NCBI GenBank assembly: GCA_020523885.1 | Contig: JAJAPY010000003.1 | Span: forward strand, 124,001-188,000 | Source of the DNA: Candidatus Liberimonas magnetica | GTDB lineage: Bacteria; Elusimicrobiota; Endomicrobiia; Endomicrobiales; JAFGIL01 | Direction of reading: 5' to 3' | Length of the DNA: 64,000 bases | Part shown: positions 43,964 to 52,015 of the stretch, piece after piece | How positions within the stretch are numbered: the stretch's first letter is position 1 | Layout: every line of letters starts with the position of its first letter | Notes under the pieces: model-generated | Databases searched by the model: none | Told to the model about the DNA's origin: nothing | The model's input: the letters and a program-made list of their open reading frames with translations, nothing else | Translations under genes and position numbers: made by a program

Positions 43964-46156
43964 TTAATTATTATGAGCTATCTTTTTATACTTTAGTACT
44001 GCCAATATAATCCAACCGCAGAGCAAACCTACGAGAGCTCCAAATAAAACATCTATCGGAAAATGAGCTCCTAAATAAATCCTTGAAATTCCAACAAGAA
44101 TTGCTATTAGAAAGAATAGGATCCGGTAGTTTTTGAACCTGGAGCTTAGGAAAACAGCTGCACCGAACGAAGATTGTGTATGGCCGGACGGAAATGAACA
44201 CCTGTAAAGCTTTTCTCCAAGTACATGTACTTGATCGCCCCATAATGTCAATGGTCTTACCCTGGCACACATTTCCTTAAGACTGTGAACAATTATAGCT
44301 CCTGCAAGGACTATCACTAAACCGATGATAAACTCTTGCATAAAATACTGTCGCCTGTAATGCCATAAGATGAACCCGACTATAACTGCCAGAGGAAGCC
44401 CGTTGCCTATAAAAGAGAAAGCCATCATAATATAGTCCAGTATTTTGGATCTTATACCCCTGTTTATTATCCAGAAAAACTTATAGTCCAGGTTAAGAAG
44501 CGCCTGCTTTAATGTCAATTGCGGTGGCAATATGGCAGATGTATATGTCATTTCCATTTTTTCAGGCATAAAACCCTTTCCGTACCACAGCCAAAAAATC
44601 CTTATTTTTCTTCCTTTTCTAAATATCTCTACCGGCTCAAGCTTTTGCCACGATTTAAAAGGGAAGAGTACGGTCGGGTCCTGATAAAAATTGCTGTTAC
44701 AGACAAAAATGCCGTCTTTGTCTTTAAGTTCCGATATATCTCTCTGCCAGAAACCATAGGCATCTATCCTCCCGCTGAAACAATATATCCTGGGGTTTTG
44801 CGGTACATAGAACTTAAGCTGGCTTGCCAGATAATGCCTGTGAGTAAATATGAAAGGGACAGATTTCCTTTCATCCTGAGCTTGTCGAAGGATTTCGTTT
44901 ATTCTTTCCCCGGCAAGATCCCAGCCGTACGTATCATTAGTTATATCCACTTTTTCGGCTTTTGTTATACCGTCTTCTATTTTCATAGCTTCTTTCTTGG
45001 TCAAAAACATCTCAGGTGGAAGTATCTTGTACATCGCCTGCAGCGGGACTAAAGCCGTCAGAAATAAACCAAACCCCCAGGTAAAATAAGTGGTTACCCT
45101 GAGCCATCTCTTATTCCAGTTCGATACTGTAAAATGGGCAACACCTATCACCAAAACAAGGTATCCTGTGGCAGGCCAATGGGGGAGTATTTCATTGAAA
45201 CTTGCAATGCCGTTGAACAGGAAAAGCGTCGGGAAAGAAAAAGAAAAGAGGAACAGGTACTTTTCGTTCAGTTCTTCTGAAGTGACTTCTAAAGAAGGCC
45301 CCTTTTTAAAAAACCTGGCCTTTATTAGCTCAAAAGACCTTGCGGCAATATAAAATAGTACAAACCAATAAATAAGGAAAAGAAAAGGAGATATATATCC
45401 TGCCTGAGCACCGAGGCATTTGCCTAAAAGCATGAATGAAAACTTTGGCGTCTGTTTACCGAAACCATGCTGCAGCTGGTAACCGAAAGAAGCCCAGCTG
45501 TTAGTTAAATTCCAGATCACTACAGGGCTAAAAATAAAAAATGCAATTATTAGGGACAGGTAAAGGTCCGTTCTTTTCAACTGGTTTAGATATTTTTTAG
45601 AACAAATAAGGAAAACAAGAGAAGACGGTATCAAAAGCACCATATTATACTTGCTTAAGAGCCCAAGCCCCAGAACTACACCCATCAAATACCAGTTTAA
45701 AGATGCGGAGGTTTTAATCAGTTTCCAAAACAGATAGATGTAGAGCATCCAGAAAAAGGCAAGCGGTGAATCCGGCACGGTTAAGACTGCACCTAAAAAA
45801 GAAAAGACAGGAGTTATGTTTATCAGAAGTATGCTAAAAAATGCTATTTTATCATCAAACATATCCTTTGCCAGAATAAAAATTATGATGCTCGTTAAAA
45901 AAAACAGGGCTACGGCAGGAAAACGGACTGCAAATTCGTTTATTCCTAATACAGAACCGAATAGCTTTATTATATAAGCGATCATCGGCGGGTGGTCAAA
46001 ATAAGAAAGCTGCAGATTCTGGCTGAATGCAAAATAATGTGCTTCATCGTCGCCAAGGCCGATACGGCCAATTACAAATAAACGCAGCAATGCTGTGGCT
46101 GATATCAAGAGCCAAAATGAAGCGGTGTATTTGATTGATCGATTGAGTATTTTCAT
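43964..46156 (-). CDS. GT39 (ArnT/PMT-like) glycosyltransferase fused to a PAP2 phosphatase
   Basis: A 730-aa membrane protein. Residues 1-510 are GT39-like: IGLGDDEAHYFAF contains the acidic donor-site pair, followed by DHPPMIAYI and many helices. From about 555 a PAP2 domain has all three motifs: KEMCARVRP, SFPSGHTQSS and SRIYLGAHFPID. In PAP2 proteins these remove phosphate from undecaprenyl-pyrophosphate-type lipids. The fusion could transfer a sugar from undecaprenyl phosphate and recycle or process the carrier at the same periplasmic face. ILRQAQDERKS near residue 420 is encoded by a dispersed repeat remnant (44870-44893). Confidence 0.9.
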   Translation of the reverse strand: MKILNRSIKYTASFWLLISATALLRLFVIGRIGLGDDEAHYFAFSQNLQLSYFDHPPMIAYIIKLFGSVLGINEFAVRFPAVALFFLTSIIIFILAKDMFDDKIAFFSILLINITPVFSFLGAVLTVPDSPLAFFWMLYIYLFWKLIKTSASLNWYLMGVVLGLGLLSKYNMVLLIPSSLVFLICSKKYLNQLKRTDLYLSLIIAFFIFSPVVIWNLTNSWASFGYQLQHGFGKQTPKFSFMLLGKCLGAQAGYISPFLFLIYWFVLFYIAARSFELIKARFFKKGPSLEVTSEELNEKYLFLFSFSFPTLFLFNGIASFNEILPHWPATGYLVLVIGVAHFTVSNWNKRWLRVTTYFTWGFGLFLTALVPLQAMYKILPPEMFLTKKEAMKIEDGITKAEKVDITNDTYGWDLAGERINEILRQAQDERKSVPFIFTHRHYLASQLKFYVPQNPRIYCFSGRIDAYGFWQRDISELKDKDGIFVCNSNFYQDPTVLFPFKSWQKLEPVEIFRKGRKIRIFWLWYGKGFMPEKMEMTYTSAILPPQLTLKQALLNLDYKFFWIINRGIRSKILDYIMMAFSFIGNGLPLAVIVGFILWHYRRQYFMQEFIIGLVIVLAGAIIVHSLKEMCARVRPLTLWGDQVHVLGEKLYRCSFPSGHTQSSFGAAVFLSSRFKNYRILFFLIAILVGISRIYLGAHFPIDVLFGALVGLLCGWIILAVLKYKKIAHNN
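44870..44893. repeat. Dispersed TCCTGAGCTTGTCGAAGGA-type repeat remnant in a coding sequence
   Basis: The sequence TCATCCTGAGCTTGTCGAAG followed by GAT is a palindrome-type repeat core. It lies inside the GT39-PAP2 gene, keeps the reading frame and yields RQAQDER on the coding strand. A related copy is at 49082-49122. Confidence 0.7.
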
Positions 46157-46175
46157 ATTCTTTAGCGTCTGCTGT

Positions 46176-46267
46176 AGAAGGTTTCAGGCATCTGGCAGCA
46201 GGAGTCAGTAAAGACAAAAATAGCTATTTTTACTGAAGCCTGAAACCTGATGCCTGATACCTTTTCT
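46176..46267. repeat. Degenerate-word inverted repeat, CAGGCATCAGGTTTCAGG family
   Basis: Left arm AGAAGGTTTCAGGCATCTGGC (46176-46196). Right arm CCTGAAACCTGATGCC plus TGATACCTTTTCT (46239-46267). The inner loop holds AAAAATAGCTATTTTTA, itself palindromic. It fills the gap between two reverse-strand genes and touches the stop of the upstream one. Confidence 0.75.
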
Positions 46268-46961
46268 ATGATAGTAGTTTCAGTTTCCATACCCTGAATA
46301 AGTATTTTAGCAAAGTGGATGTTTTTAACTTTGATTCTCCACTTAGCCGGGGCATGAATTCTATAGGCACTTCAAGCAATCTGAGGTTATATTTCTTTGC
46401 ATAAAAAAGGACCTCGGTTACAATGAAAGGATCCCCTGCTTTTAAATGCGGGAGTATTTTTAACAGTGCTTCTTTTTTAAACATTCTAAATCCAGAAGTA
46501 GGGTCACAAATGTTTATTCCAAGAACCATAGACAGGTAATTCCTTGCGAATGCGCTTATTAACCTTCTTAAAGCGGTCCGTTTTTCATCTTTCCCTTCTT
46601 TTACGTAGCGGGAGCCTATTACTATATCTGCGTCTTTTATTTTTTCTTTAAAACTCCGGATAAATCTGGGGGGGTGTGAAAAGTCAGCGTCCATCTCAAC
46701 TATGAGGTTTGCTCCCATTCCAAGCGCTTTCTTAAACCCGTCAATGCCTGCCCAGCCTCTTCCTCTATTTTCTTTTCTGAGCAGTAAATGAACCCGTTTG
46801 TTTTCATTTGATAAGCTTTCCACTGTCTGGTAAGTTTTGTCCGGAGAAAAATCGTCAACGACAAGTATCTCTATTTCAAGAGGGATATCAAGTATTTCTT
46901 TTATAAGCTGCCCGATGTTCCCTGATTCGTTATAAGTAGGTATGACAACTACTATATCCAT
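46266..46961 (-). CDS. Polyprenol-phosphate-mannose synthase-like GT2
   Basis: A 231-aa soluble GT2: VVIPTYNESGNIGQLI, LVVDDFSPD, EMDADFSHPP (DxD at 91-93) and VIGSRYV. The arrangement is that of DPM1-like enzymes making polyprenyl-phosphate-mannose or -glucose, without the membrane domain of longer forms. It is encoded just upstream (reverse strand) of the GT39-PAP2 gene, and GT39 enzymes use exactly this kind of lipid-phosphate sugar donor. The pair very likely forms one pathway. Donor sugar not determined. Confidence 0.9.
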   Translation of the reverse strand: MDIVVVIPTYNESGNIGQLIKEILDIPLEIEILVVDDFSPDKTYQTVESLSNENKRVHLLLRKENRGRGWAGIDGFKKALGMGANLIVEMDADFSHPPRFIRSFKEKIKDADIVIGSRYVKEGKDEKRTALRRLISAFARNYLSMVLGINICDPTSGFRMFKKEALLKILPHLKAGDPFIVTEVLFYAKKYNLRLLEVPIEFMPRLSGESKLKTSTLLKYLFRVWKLKLLS

Positions 46962-46974
46962 AGAAAATTTATAG

Positions 46975-48111
46975 TTAAACTACTAATATGTTTTGACCGA
47001 AGGAACTTAAAAATGCTTTCCACACCGCAGCAGGTTCAATTAATTCCATACAACTAGGTTTCTTTTTACAGTCAGCTATGTAACAACAGACACAGCCGGC
47101 AGGGGAGACTATTTTCATGCAGCGGCCGTAGGCCTCGATCTCACTTGCAGAGGTCGGGCCGAAGAGCGCCACGACATTCTTTTTTAACCCCAGGGCCGCA
47201 TGCAGGGCCAAGGTATCGCCTGTAATGACTATATCGCAAAGGTTAAGCAGGGCAAAAAAATCATGAATGGAATTAACACCCGTATTTACAGCTTTGTTCG
47301 CAGATCTTTTTATTATTTCAGCTATAAGCTCTTCTTCATTTTTATTTCCAAAAAGAAGTACCTTGCCGCCCGTCGCATTGATACGCTTTATTATCTCAAG
47401 GTATCCGTTCACAGTCCACTTTTTCATGACCCATCTTTTACCTGCCCCAGGATTGATACCTACAACAACCCTGCCTTTAAGGCCGTGCCTCTGGGCAAAC
47501 TTTTCAGCTTTTTCCATAGATTCTTTTTTTAAAATAGTACATATCTCGTAATCGGATTTAGGCAAGCCGGTTATCTTTGACATGTAGTATTGGTAAGTTT
47601 TTTTATTTGCTTTCTTAAGATCATCAAATGCGCTCATTTCAAGCCATTTTTTCGCATAAGCATTTGAATATTTGACATTCCTGCACTTATCCAGGTAAAA
47701 GCCTATTTTTATATTTGCGATCGCCAACGTAGCCAGGCTCAGGCTTGTTGGCGAAAGATCGAGATTGACCGCTATGTCAAATTTTTCGGCAGTAATATGG
47801 GAGAAGATATCCTTATCAAGCGTCCATATCCTGTCAACATAAGGGTTCCCGTCAAGGATATCCACGGATTCAGGAGCAACAAGCCAGGTTATGTATGAGT
47901 TTTTGTATTTATCCTTCAGGCCCGGCAGTAAAAATGTAGTCCTTAAAACATCTCCCATAGCATCGAGTTTTACTATTAATATCCTTGTATGTTTTTTTAA
48001 ATTCGAAGATATCGTAATATAGTTTTTGCAGTCGGAGCAATGAATCCCGCTTTTTTTGTGGAATTTACACGGCCTGTCCAGAGAAAAATGGATGCAATTT
48101 GTTTTTATCAT
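46975..48111 (-). CDS. GT9 (ADP-heptose-type) glycosyltransferase with Cys-rich N terminus
   Basis: The GT9 core has ILIVKLDAMGDVLRTTFLLP, VGINPGAGKRWVMKKW and GDTLALHAALGLKKNVVALF. Ahead of it is a small module with four Cys (6, 15, 25, 28) plus His residues (CKFHKKSGIHCSDC) that may bind zinc. The C terminus has another cluster GCVCCYIADCKKKPSC, common in GT9 enzymes. Likely transfers heptose or a related sugar to a lipopolysaccharide-like core. It is in the same reverse-strand group as the DPM-like and GT39-PAP2 genes, 13 bp apart from the former. Confidence 0.87.
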   Translation of the reverse strand: MIKTNCIHFSLDRPCKFHKKSGIHCSDCKNYITISSNLKKHTRILIVKLDAMGDVLRTTFLLPGLKDKYKNSYITWLVAPESVDILDGNPYVDRIWTLDKDIFSHITAEKFDIAVNLDLSPTSLSLATLAIANIKIGFYLDKCRNVKYSNAYAKKWLEMSAFDDLKKANKKTYQYYMSKITGLPKSDYEICTILKKESMEKAEKFAQRHGLKGRVVVGINPGAGKRWVMKKWTVNGYLEIIKRINATGGKVLLFGNKNEEELIAEIIKRSANKAVNTGVNSIHDFFALLNLCDIVITGDTLALHAALGLKKNVVALFGPTSASEIEAYGRCMKIVSPAGCVCCYIADCKKKPSCMELIEPAAVWKAFLSSFGQNILVV

Positions 48112-48195
48112 TAGAGATGTCTCCTGCCGGATGGATTCTTCTAATAAATATAAGTAAAAATAGCAAATTTTTATTCAACCGTCAAATTTGATATA

Positions 48196-49005
48196 ATGAA
48201 AACACTTATGTTAAAGAATAGGTTAAATATTCTCAAAAATTTACTATTAAAATATAAACGAGTCCTTATCGCATACTCCGGCGGAGTTGATTCATCTTTT
48301 CTTCTCTATTTTGCTGCAAAAACCCTTGGACCAGGCAATGTTCTTGCAGTCACTGCTTTAAGCGAAACATATCCGTCAAACGAATTGAAACTTTCCAGGT
48401 CTTTTTCAAATAAATTAAAAATTAAGCACGTAATTATAAAGACCAGAGAACTTCAAAATGACAGATTTTCCAAAAATCCGTTTAACAGGTGTTTTTATTG
48501 CAAAGATGAACTTTTCCGCAAACTTTCATTTATCGCAAAAAAACAAAAAATGGTGCTGTGTGATGCAACGAATTATTCCGACCTCAAAGACTACAGGCCC
48601 GGACAAAAAGCCGTAAAAAAATGGAATGTAAAGTCGCCCCTAAAGTCATCGGGTTTTTTAAAAAAAGACATAAGAAAATACAGTAAGGAATGCGGCCTCT
48701 CAACGTGGAACTTGCCAGCTCAGGCCTGCCTTGCATCAAGGATTCCCTATCACACAAAGATAACTGCTAAGACCCTTAAAAGAATTGAGGCAGCAGAAAA
48801 TTTCCTAAAAAAACTTGGCTTCATGAATCTACGCGTAAGGCACCATGGAGATATAGCTCGAATAGAGCTTGGCAAGACCGAGATAAGGGATATCTTTAGA
48901 AATAAAAATATCCAGAAAATATCTGCATGTTTAAAAAATTTAGGCTGGCATTACATTGCGGTCGATATAGATGGTTACCGGACTGGAAGTCTGAATATCT
49001 TTTAG
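48196..49005 (+). CDS. larE: LarE: sulfur transferase of the nickel-pincer cofactor pathway
   Basis: A 269-aa PP-loop protein: IAYSGGVDSSFLLY (SGGVDSS 28-34), RCFYCKDELF (Cys99, Cys102) and NLPAQACLASRIPY, where Cys178 matches the sacrificial Cys of LarE. The CxxC pair with Cys178 is the three-Cys pattern reported for iron-sulfur LarE forms. LarE inserts sulfur into the pyridinium carboxylate precursor of the nickel-pincer nucleotide used by lactate racemase and related enzymes. LarB, LarC and LarA are not in this window. A TATAAT overlaps the ATG at 48196, so Met5 (48208) may be the true start. Confidence 0.87.
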   Translation: MKTLMLKNRLNILKNLLLKYKRVLIAYSGGVDSSFLLYFAAKTLGPGNVLAVTALSETYPSNELKLSRSFSNKLKIKHVIIKTRELQNDRFSKNPFNRCFYCKDELFRKLSFIAKKQKMVLCDATNYSDLKDYRPGQKAVKKWNVKSPLKSSGFLKKDIRKYSKECGLSTWNLPAQACLASRIPYHTKITAKTLKRIEAAENFLKKLGFMNLRVRHHGDIARIELGKTEIRDIFRNKNIQKISACLKNLGWHYIAVDIDGYRTGSLNIF

Positions 49006-49025
49006 GGGTGACCAAAAGCACCCCT
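49004..49025 (+). terminator. Hairpin at the end of larE
   Basis: AGGGGTG (49004-49010), an 8-nt loop and CACCCCT (49019-49025) form a 7-bp stem starting inside the TAG stop. There is no T tract after it, so it is a weak terminator or a 3'-end stabiliser. Confidence 0.45.
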
Positions 49026-49173
49026 TGATTACTGTGCTTGACTACATGATGACAGTGATAAGGCCTTTAAGTATCATTGCAATCCTTCGGCTTCGTTCAG
49101 GATGGTGAGCTTGCCGAACTATCGCAGTTTTGAATAACTGTAATCGCGGCTTTCTTCTTAGAAGAAGAAAGCC
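49025..49173. repeat. Composite intergenic repeat region after larE
   Basis: TTGATTACTGTGCTTGA (49025-49041) with AACTGTAATCGCGG opposite (49135-49148) belongs to the GATTACGG family. Between them, 49082-49122 carries a CCTTCGGCTTCGTTCAGGAT and GGTGAGCTTGCCGAAC pair, the same repeat type as inside the GT39-PAP2 gene. The last part is a perfect 12-bp hairpin, GGCTTTCTTCTT (49148-49159), AG, AAGAAGAAAGCC (49162-49173). 49174-49243 shows no further structure and leads to the next start. Confidence 0.7.
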
Positions 49174-49243
49174 TATTTACAAAGATAAAATAATTTAGTA
49201 ATATTTTCTTACAATTAAATTAAAAAAACCCGGTAATCAAATA

Positions 49244-50347
49244 ATGCAGCTCACAACCCCATACTATCTAATCGACGAATCAAAACTTCTAAAAAATTTA
49301 TTAAAAATTAAATATGTCCGCAACACCTCCGGTGCAAAATCCGTCCTTGCACTTAAATGTTTTTCCACCTGGTCGGTATTTAGCCTTATGAACAAATACC
49401 TGGACGGCACCACCGGCAGTTCTCTGTACGAAGCAAAGCTGGGGCATGATAAGTTTGGCAAAGAGGTACATGCCTACTGCGTGGCTTTTTCTAAAAGCGA
49501 CATCAACAGTATAAAACAATACGCCGATAAAATAATATTTAATTCCTTATCTCAATTAAAGTTTTTTTACGACACTGTAAAAGGCATCAAACTGGGATTA
49601 CGCGTCAACCCGGGAACCAGTTATTCTCATTTTGACCTCGCAGACCCGGCAAGAAAATATTCCAGGCTTGGCGTGATTGACAAAAGATCCCTGCAAGAAG
49701 CAATTCCCCTGATAGACGGCTTAATGTTCCACTTTAACTGCGAGAATGATGATTTCAATAATTTTTCTTCTACTCTTGACCATATAGGAAAAAATTATGG
49801 AGAAACCATTGAGAAACTGCGCTGGGTAAGCCTAGGCGGAGGGCTCTATTTTACTAAAGACGGCTATCCTATTGACAACTTCTGTGCTAAATTAAAGGAA
49901 TTCAGCAAGAAATTCGATGTGCAGGTTTATCTTGAGCCAGGAGAAACAGCTATTACTAACTCTGCCGAACTTGTGACGTCAGTCCTTGACATAGTCCATA
50001 ACGAAGTAGATATAGCCATTGTAGACGCTTCGGCCGAAGCCCATATGCTGGATTTACTTATATACCGAATACCCGCAAAAATATTAAATTCAGGCAAAGG
50101 GTATTTTAAATATATTATAGCCGGCCGTTCATGCCTTGCCGGAGATACTTTCGGGACCTTTAATTTCAAGTCAAGATTAAAAGTAGGCAGTATGGTCAGG
50201 CTATCGGATGCAGCAGGATACACTATGGTGAAAAAAAACTGGTTTAACGGTCTTCAAATGCCGTCGATTGTGGTCAAGAAGCTGAATGGTTCTGTGAAAA
50301 TAGTTCGTGCTTTTACATATAAGGATTATTTAGATAGTCTTTCTTAA
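49244..50347 (+). CDS. nspC: Carboxynorspermidine/carboxyspermidine decarboxylase
   Basis: A 367-aa fold-III PLP decarboxylase. SVLALKCFSTW carries the PLP Lys (Lys38), LDGTTGSSLYEAKLG and LRVNPGTSYSHFDLADP are characteristic of NspC, and WVSLGGGLYF and YLEPGETA form the cofactor phosphate and substrate sites. It decarboxylates carboxyspermidine or carboxynorspermidine to give spermidine or norspermidine. The matching dehydrogenase is the next gene. Together they form the AdoMet-independent route from aspartate semialdehyde and a diamine. Confidence 0.92.
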   Translation: MQLTTPYYLIDESKLLKNLLKIKYVRNTSGAKSVLALKCFSTWSVFSLMNKYLDGTTGSSLYEAKLGHDKFGKEVHAYCVAFSKSDINSIKQYADKIIFNSLSQLKFFYDTVKGIKLGLRVNPGTSYSHFDLADPARKYSRLGVIDKRSLQEAIPLIDGLMFHFNCENDDFNNFSSTLDHIGKNYGETIEKLRWVSLGGGLYFTKDGYPIDNFCAKLKEFSKKFDVQVYLEPGETAITNSAELVTSVLDIVHNEVDIAIVDASAEAHMLDLLIYRIPAKILNSGKGYFKYIIAGRSCLAGDTFGTFNFKSRLKVGSMVRLSDAAGYTMVKKNWFNGLQMPSIVVKKLNGSVKIVRAFTYKDYLDSLS

Positions 50348-50355
50348 CAAAAACA

Positions 50356-50418
50356 GATAAAGATAGAGATTAAGAAAAAATATATTTTTGAAGTTCTTTA
50401 TCTTTGTCTTAATCTATC
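50356..50418. repeat. Degenerate-word inverted repeat, GATAAAGATAGAGATTAAG family
   Basis: Left arm GATAAAGATAGAGATTAAG (50356-50374). Right arm TTCTTTATCTTTG followed by TCTTAATCTATC (50395-50418). AAAAAATATATTTTT forms the loop. Same words as 37811-37893. Confidence 0.75.
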
Positions 50419-50561
50419 ACTACTTCGTTAAGTGAGGTTTGTCATTGCGAGCCAGAGGCGAAGCAATCTCGACGTTTTGGAGATTGCCACGTCGCTTCGC
50501 TCCTCGCAAAGACACCGAAGAAGAAAGAGTGTCGTATGATATTCGACTTAACGAAGTAGTG
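50418..50561. repeat. Nested palindrome: 16-bp perfect terminal inverted repeats around a GTCATTGCGAG-type repeat
   Basis: CACTACTTCGTTAAGT (50418-50433) is the exact reverse complement of ACTTAACGAAGTAGTG (50546-50561). Inside is a GTCATTGCGAG...CTCGCAAAGAC inverted repeat (about 50441-50513), whose inner part pairs GAAGCAATCTC with GAGATTGCC and GGCGAAG with CTTCGC. The GTCATTGCGAG motif is a widespread bacterial intergenic repeat. No ORF inside. Confidence 0.88.
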
Positions 50562-50595
50562 CTATAAGTTGTTACTTTTTGGAGGTTTTTCTATT

Positions 50596-51813
50596 ATGAA
50601 GAAAAATGTAATGATCATAGGGGCAGGCGGAGTAGCCCATGTTGCCGCGCACAAATGTGCTCAAAACAATGATATCCTTGGAGATATTTGCATAGCATCA
50701 AGGCATTTAAATAAATGCGATGCAATAATTGAAAGTGTCAAAAGAAAAAACAGTATGAGGGATAAGACTAAAAAAATCTATTCGCGAAAAATAGATGCAT
50801 ACAATATACCTGCGATGGTGGATTTGATCAAAGAGACAAATACAGAGATAGTAATTAACCTTGGAGTTGCCTTCATAAACATGTCTGTCCTTGAAGCCTG
50901 CCTTGGAGCAAGGGTAGTTTATATGGATACAGCTATTCATGAAGAACCCGGCAAAGTATGCGAAAACCCGCCGTGGTATGCTAATTATGAATGGAAACGC
51001 AAAGACCGCTGTAAAAGAAAAGGGGTAACGGCTATTCTTGGAGTTGGTTTTGACCCCGGCGTAGTAAACGCCTGGTGTGCACTTGCCGTCAAACACCATT
51101 TTGACAAAATAGATACCATCGATATAATGGATGTTAATGCCGGCATCCACGGTAAGTATTTTGCAACGAATTTCGACCCTGAAATAAACCTTAGGGAATT
51201 CAAGAAAGTCTGGACCTGGCTAGACAGGAAATGGGTTGAAGAAAAGATACACACTGTAAAGCAGCTATATGATTTCCCCGTCGTAGGGAAAATGCCTATT
51301 TATCTCAACGGGCATGATGAGCTGCATTCATTGTCAAAAAATATTGATGCAAACAGCATACGGTTTTGGATGGGTTTTAGCGAGCATTATATAAATGTTT
51401 TCAGCGTTCTTTCAAACATAGGGCTTACTTCAGAAAAACCGGTAACAGTTGACAGGATGCAGGTCGTACCATTAAAGCTTTTAAAGGCTGTACTCCCGGA
51501 CCCGCTTTCTCTTGCACCGAACTATACAGGAAAAACCTGTATCGGGAACCTGATCAAAGGAGAGAAAAACGGAAAAAACAAGGAAATATTCATATATAAC
51601 ACTTGTGACCACCAGGAGTGCTACAAAGAAGTCGAATCCCAGGCAATCAGCTATACAGCGGGCGTGCCGCCCGTCGCAGCAGCTATACTCGTGGCAAAAG
51701 GCGACTGGGAAACAAAAACGATGGTCAATGTTGAAGAATTGAACCCTGATCCTTTCATAGAATTATTGAATAAAATGGGGCTTCCTACGCAAATAAAGGA
51801 TATTAAACCCTAA
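50596..51813 (+). CDS. Carboxynorspermidine synthase-like dehydrogenase (saccharopine dehydrogenase family)
   Basis: A 405-aa enzyme with Rossmann motif MIIGAGGVAHVAAHKCA and family blocks IASRHLNKC, VINLGVAFINM, GVGFDPGVVNAW and SYTAGVPPVAAA. In this context it fits carboxynorspermidine synthase (CASDH/CANSDH type), which condenses aspartate beta-semialdehyde with a diamine using NADPH. I chose ATG 50596 because GGAGG lies at 50581-50585; an upstream TTG at 50569 has none. It is one of three polyamine genes in a row; a palindromic repeat separates it from nspC. Confidence 0.88.
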   Translation: MKKNVMIIGAGGVAHVAAHKCAQNNDILGDICIASRHLNKCDAIIESVKRKNSMRDKTKKIYSRKIDAYNIPAMVDLIKETNTEIVINLGVAFINMSVLEACLGARVVYMDTAIHEEPGKVCENPPWYANYEWKRKDRCKRKGVTAILGVGFDPGVVNAWCALAVKHHFDKIDTIDIMDVNAGIHGKYFATNFDPEINLREFKKVWTWLDRKWVEEKIHTVKQLYDFPVVGKMPIYLNGHDELHSLSKNIDANSIRFWMGFSEHYINVFSVLSNIGLTSEKPVTVDRMQVVPLKLLKAVLPDPLSLAPNYTGKTCIGNLIKGEKNGKNKEIFIYNTCDHQECYKEVESQAISYTAGVPPVAAAILVAKGDWETKTMVNVEELNPDPFIELLNKMGLPTQIKDIKP

Positions 51814-51944
51814 TATAATAATTTATTTTAGCACCTATACACCTTTTTGACTTTGTCTACCTATCGTAGTTAAGGCTGTTGAACATCCAACCAACGTCCA
51901 TAAATTTATTATTTTTTATCATAAAAATAATTTTATTAATTACT

Positions 51945-51973
51945 TTGCATTTTATTTTTTTATTTTGTAGAAT
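51945..51973 (+). promoter_or_regulatory. Promoter of the PLP decarboxylase gene
   Basis: TTGCAT (51945-51950), 17-bp spacer, TAGAAT (51968-51973). Transcription would begin about 35 nt before the ATG at 52016. The 202-bp gap from 51814 has otherwise only AT-rich sequence. Confidence 0.6.
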
Positions 51974-52015
51974 TTACCATTACATTGAAGCAAGAAAAAG
52001 GAAATTTCTAATTAA

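Noticed and set aside
44519-45052. 177-aa forward open frame inside the GT39-PAP2 gene
   Set aside because: The reverse frame has complete GT39 and PAP2 motifs; the forward frame has none.
48196-49005. Lactate racemase operon
   Set aside because: Only LarE is present; LarA, LarB and LarC are absent in the window.
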